A stretch of 7,881 bases of DNA from Chelatococcus sp. Lineage in GTDB: Bacteria; Pseudomonadota; Alphaproteobacteria; Rhizobiales; Beijerinckiaceae. The position numbers and the translations under genes were made by a program. Within the stretch, counting starts at the first letter, position 1; every line of letters starts with the position of its first letter. The DNA is taken from positions 1 to 7,881 of the forward strand of contig QFQY01000099.1 of assembly GCA_003248805.1 (NCBI GenBank). Reading direction: 5' to 3'. The notes under the pieces were generated by a model. The model was not told the DNA's origin and made no database searches. It worked only from the letters and a program-made list of their open reading frames with translations. This document shows, one piece after another, positions 5,452 to 7,881 of this stretch.

Positions 5452-6332
5452 GGCGACCTCCCCTGCCAGCTGACGAAATCCGACGGACCACCATAGACGG
5501 CGTGCCGGTCAGGATCGATTACGAAGCCGAAGCGGCCGATCGCGTATTCGCTAGCGGGAACCAGAAAACGCCGTTCCTCCGTACCGGACCCACGCTTCCC
5601 GCTGAGGGTCGCGACGCATTCGACAAATCCGTTCTGCAGGCTCGACGTGATTGCTGACACGACGATCCAGTCCGCGGCATGCTCGCGCTCGAAAGCGAGG
5701 CGATCCTTTTCGTGGGATTCTCCTGGATCCAGCACCACGCCGGAGATCGCCTCCCAGGCGTCGGGCCAGCTATCCTTCAGGGTACGCTCCGCGCAGCGAC
5801 GCTCGAAGCTGGTGAAGAGATTCGGGAATGTGATCGCGACGATCGCCCAGGCTTCATCCTCCTCATAGTAGCCGCCGGGCACCCGCAGCATCGGGTGAAC
5901 CATGCGATTGCGTTCGGCCGACAGGTGGAAGCCGCCATGTCCCGCCGTCGAATGGCAGACGACGCCCTCGGCATAGATCACCGTCCCCTGCGACGTGCCC
6001 CAAGGGGTGTGGGCGCGAGAATGAATCTCGCGACGCCCGAGCGCGTTGCGCTCGCGCTGGTGCTCGGCATTCTCCGCGACCTTCACCCGAAACGCCGCTT
6101 CGTCGGGGAGCTCGCCGTTATGGCCGTAGAAGTCCGACCGACGCCATTCGGCAAGCGGCCGACTGATCCGCCAGCCTGATGCGAGATAATGCCGACCGTC
6201 GCGTCCCGGCAGCATCGCGAAGGCGTTGTCGCCCACCCGTGCAACCGGGAAGCCCTCGTTGCACCGGCCGAATTCCACCGGAGGGAAAGCCTCTGTGCCG
6301 GCTGCCGCGTTCTCGGAGGGAGACGCGCTCAT
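5448..6332 (-). CDS. DUF7007-like protein, 294 aa
   Basis: I recognise the core from alphaproteobacterial mobile-element proteins annotated as DUF7007; its biochemical role is unknown. The signature runs from TPWGTSQG (109-116) through VIYAEGVVCHSTAGHGGFHL (118-137) to RRCAERTLKDSWPDAWEAI (178-196). The C126-H127 and GHGGFH (131-136) cluster could bind metal or form an active site, but this is inference. Residues 1-85 are variable, with WRISRPLAEWRRSDFYGHNG. After residue 200 comes a variable C-terminal domain rich in beta-type sequence, with an ExxHEKDRLAFEREHAADW helical insert around 205-222. The ATG at 6332 overlaps the upstream stop (ATGA) and has GGGGAGG 5 nt before it. The gene is the second in the operon and is coupled to both neighbours by 4-nt overlaps, so equal amounts of the three products are likely needed. 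Confidence 0.85.
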   Translation of the reverse strand: MSASPSENAAAGTEAFPPVEFGRCNEGFPVARVGDNAFAMLPGRDGRHYLASGWRISRPLAEWRRSDFYGHNGELPDEAAFRVKVAENAEHQRERNALGRREIHSRAHTPWGTSQGTVIYAEGVVCHSTAGHGGFHLSAERNRMVHPMLRVPGGYYEEDEAWAIVAITFPNLFTSFERRCAERTLKDSWPDAWEAISGVVLDPGESHEKDRLAFEREHAADWIVVSAITSSLQNGFVECVATLSGKRGSGTEERRFLVPASEYAIGRFGFVIDPDRHAVYGGPSDFVSWQGRSP

Positions 6333-6802
6333 GCTGCCCTCCCCTCGACGACATCGGCGCCCACCTCATCAGCCGTGACCTCTTCGAGGACAGCGCCGGG
6401 ATATCCGTGGCGCGACAGCCACTCCTCGGCCGCGGCGCGATGCACGGCGAGATGCACGAGTTCAGCTCCGGGACCGGCATGGCTGAACACACGCACCGAA
6501 CCGATCGCCGGCCGCTCGAGGATCGTGAATTGCAGCCGCGATTCCAGCGAGAAGGTGCGGTGGACGCGGATGGCGATGACGCCGCCGGCGCCGAAATCCG
6601 CCTCGTGCAAGGTGAAGCTCGCCGAAACCGTGACGTTGCCGACGCTTCGCGTGCCCTGCTTATGGATCAGGTGGCCTCGGCTGTTGTTACTCTGCCAGGT
6701 GGAGAGCTTCTTGCGATGGCGGATCGGCGGCCGCGGAGCGCCATCCGACCAGGCGACGAGCGCGCCTATCGGTGCATTGTCGAAGATGGTGTGCGCTGAC
6801 AT
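6329..6802 (-). CDS. Hypothetical protein, 157 aa, downstream of parB
   Basis: This is the first gene of the operon, unrecognised at family level. The ATG at 6802 has GAGGT 5 nt upstream. The N-terminal third (MSAHTIFDNAPIGALVAWSDG, then PRPPIRHRKKLSTWQSNNSRG) is basic, with KLSTWQSNNSRGHL. The middle is beta-type (NVTVSASFTLHEADFGAGGVIAIRV, LESRLQFTILERP), and the C-terminus holds a helix (HLAVHRAAAEEWLSRHGYP) followed by an acidic tail. No signal peptide or membrane segment is visible. It starts only about 20 nt after the T-run of the parB terminator, leaving little room for a separate promoter. Expression may therefore depend on read-through from parB or on a promoter inside the 3' end of parB. 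Confidence 0.78.
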   Translation of the reverse strand: MSAHTIFDNAPIGALVAWSDGAPRPPIRHRKKLSTWQSNNSRGHLIHKQGTRSVGNVTVSASFTLHEADFGAGGVIAIRVHRTFSLESRLQFTILERPAIGSVRVFSHAGPGAELVHLAVHRAAAEEWLSRHGYPGAVLEEVTADEVGADVVEGRAA

Positions 6803-6824
6803 GGAAGACCTCGTGAGCGTGGTG

Positions 6825-6860
6825 TGAAAACGAAACCGCCGCCGGCATGGCCGGCGGCGG
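6825..6860 (-). terminator. Intrinsic terminator after the parB-like gene
   Basis: The arms ccgccgccggc (6836-6846) and gccggcggcgg (6850-6860) pair perfectly over 11 bp around a 3-nt loop. On the minus strand the hairpin is followed at once by TTTCGTTTTCA. It lies 31 nt after the parB-like stop codon. The next gene starts only 33 nt after the hairpin, so it may act as an attenuator or partial terminator within one transcript. Confidence 0.8.
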
Positions 6861-6891
6861 GGGGTCGTTCGGAATGGATAGCGAGGCGCTA

Positions 6892-7881
6892 CTACTCGGC
6901 GGCGTCGAGGAATTCGCCGGGCTCCTGATCGGCCGGGTCCGCGCCGATCGTCTCGTCGGCCGCCTCCCCACCTTCCTCGTCGTCATTGGCGGCGACGGTG
7001 TTGGACGAGAGCCACTTGGAGAGCTCGGCCGCATCCGGTGCGAACAGCGCAGCCGGATGAACGAAGCGCTCCGTCGCGAAATGCTCGACGAGCGCCGCAC
7101 GCGTTTCCCTCACGCGCGCCCGCGGCAAGACCGGGGTCTCCTTGCAGGAGTGCTCCAGCGCTGCGCGCGACAGACATTCTAGGAATTCCTCCGTCCCCAT
7201 ATTGGGCAGGAAGCCATCGGCTCCGATCGCCGCGCCGGCGATGCGGGCTACGATACCGCTGTCGCTGCGGTTCACGCGGGCCGACAGTGAATCGATCAAG
7301 GTCGCGCGCGCCGCCGAGCGCAGCGTGGCCATGTCATGCGCAAGCGTGCCGTCGTCGGCGACGAGCCTGACGGCATGTCGTTCCATACGGGCGAAGCCGT
7401 AGACGTCGTCGCTGGCACCCGACGCGACCGTGATGTTGCGCCCAGCCAGCGCCAGCACCAGCAACGCCATCAGCGTGTCGTCCTCGATCGGGCCGCGCTC
7501 CAGCGCCTCATGCAGCGCATCCGTCCGAAAATCGCCGATCATCGTGATGCCGCGCCGCGTGACGTCGGGCCGAGGCCTCGCCATGACGACGTCCTCTTCG
7601 CCGGCATCGTCGGCGGTCTGGTTCGGCTTCCGCGGTTCGGGCATCCGGAAATGCACCGTCTGTACCTTGCCCTCGCGGTCGAGATACATCGCGGCCCGAT
7701 CGGTCTTGCCGGGCTTGCCGTGAACGCGCTCGGCCTTCGGCGGCAGCGCGACCTCGCCCCAGCTGTTGGTTTCGGCGATGACACCGCGCTTCGGCAGATG
7801 CTGCGTCATCCATTCCTGCTGAGCCCCCAGAAACGCCTCGACATTGTTCGTGTAGCGGCTGTCCTGGTCCGCCGGCGCGAA
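6892..7881 (-). CDS. parB: ParB/RepB/Spo0J-family partition protein, C-terminal part
   Basis: The frame is open through the window edge, so only the last 329 residues are present and the true start lies beyond base 7881. An internal methionine at 7809 is preceded in frame by SRYTNNVEAFLGAQQEW and is not the start. The sequence resembles the long, roughly 650-700-residue ParB-like proteins of alphaproteobacterial plasmids and islands. In those, an N-terminal ParB nuclease/CTPase-like domain and helix-turn-helix, not visible here, are followed by this extended C-terminal region. Landmarks are the basic segment KAERVHGKPGKTDRAAMYLD, a helical domain from DALHEALERGPIEDDTLMA to SDSGIVARIAGAAIGADGFL, a FVHPAALFAPDAAELSKWL segment and an acidic tail (NDDEEGGEAADET). 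ParB proteins bind centromere-like sites and help DNA segregation, though some island copies act as regulators. A strong terminator follows. Confidence 0.8.
   Translation of the reverse strand, partial: FAPADQDSRYTNNVEAFLGAQQEWMTQHLPKRGVIAETNSWGEVALPPKAERVHGKPGKTDRAAMYLDREGKVQTVHFRMPEPRKPNQTADDAGEEDVVMARPRPDVTRRGITMIGDFRTDALHEALERGPIEDDTLMALLVLALAGRNITVASGASDDVYGFARMERHAVRLVADDGTLAHDMATLRSAARATLIDSLSARVNRSDSGIVARIAGAAIGADGFLPNMGTEEFLECLSRAALEHSCKETPVLPRARVRETRAALVEHFATERFVHPAALFAPDAAELSKWLSSNTVAANDDEEGGEAADETIGADPADQEPGEFLDAAE

Noticed and set aside
1..7881. CRISPR arrays, tRNA or rRNA genes
   Set aside because: No regularly spaced repeats, tRNA cloverleaf signatures or rRNA-like segments were seen on either strand by eye.

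Overview
This is a high-GC window whose gene content points to an alphaproteobacterium (Rhizobiales- or Sphingomonadales-like). It looks like part of an accessory, plasmid- or island-borne block. The inference rests on an ArdC-type antirestriction protein, a VapBC toxin-antitoxin pair, a plasmid-style ParB protein and a set of small conserved proteins of unknown function, one with the DUF7007 signature, that I associate with such elements. Every convincing protein gene lies on the minus strand, so the block is transcribed from high to low coordinates.

Layout in order of transcription. (1) 7881-6892: the C-terminal 329 residues of a ParB/RepB/Spo0J-type protein, cut by the window edge and closed by a strong hairpin/T-run terminator (6825-6860). 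(2) 6802-4645: a tight four-gene operon (157-aa unknown, DUF7007-like 294-aa, 118-aa basic helical, 145-aa acidic). Two of its junctions are ATGA overlaps and the third is a 12-bp gap with the ribosome binding site touching the previous stop. (3) 4435-3344: a lone 363-aa tryptophan-rich protein I cannot assign. (4) 3343-2671: a stretch of about 670 bp with no convincing gene. It holds the most striking structure in the window: a nested, long-range complementary fold (2714-2957) anchored by a 22-bp stem. All four wobble positions I found are G-U only if the plus strand is the RNA, and a plus-strand terminator-like hairpin follows at 3076-3098. (5) 2670-2083: a 195-aa conserved-looking helical protein with its own terminator. 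(6) 1980-1325: vapB-vapC, preceded by a perfect 10-bp inverted repeat with a third half-site, the likely VapBC operator. (7) 1324-857: a gene-free leader ending in two mutually exclusive hairpins around the ardC ribosome binding site. (8) 856-131: ardC, which keeps its HExxH motif but stops early. The sequence beyond the break is unrelated and carries a 19-bp inverted repeat (13-31/57-75), so this end of the block looks rearranged.

Taken together, the genes fit maintenance of a mobile block: partition (ParB), addiction (VapBC) and evasion of restriction on entry (ArdC). The DUF7007 operon and the 363-aa and 195-aa proteins have unknown roles. The main candidates for something undescribed are the putative structured RNA at 2714-2957 and the putative RNA switch in front of ardC. 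Both are read from complementarity by eye and have not been checked by folding software or alignments.
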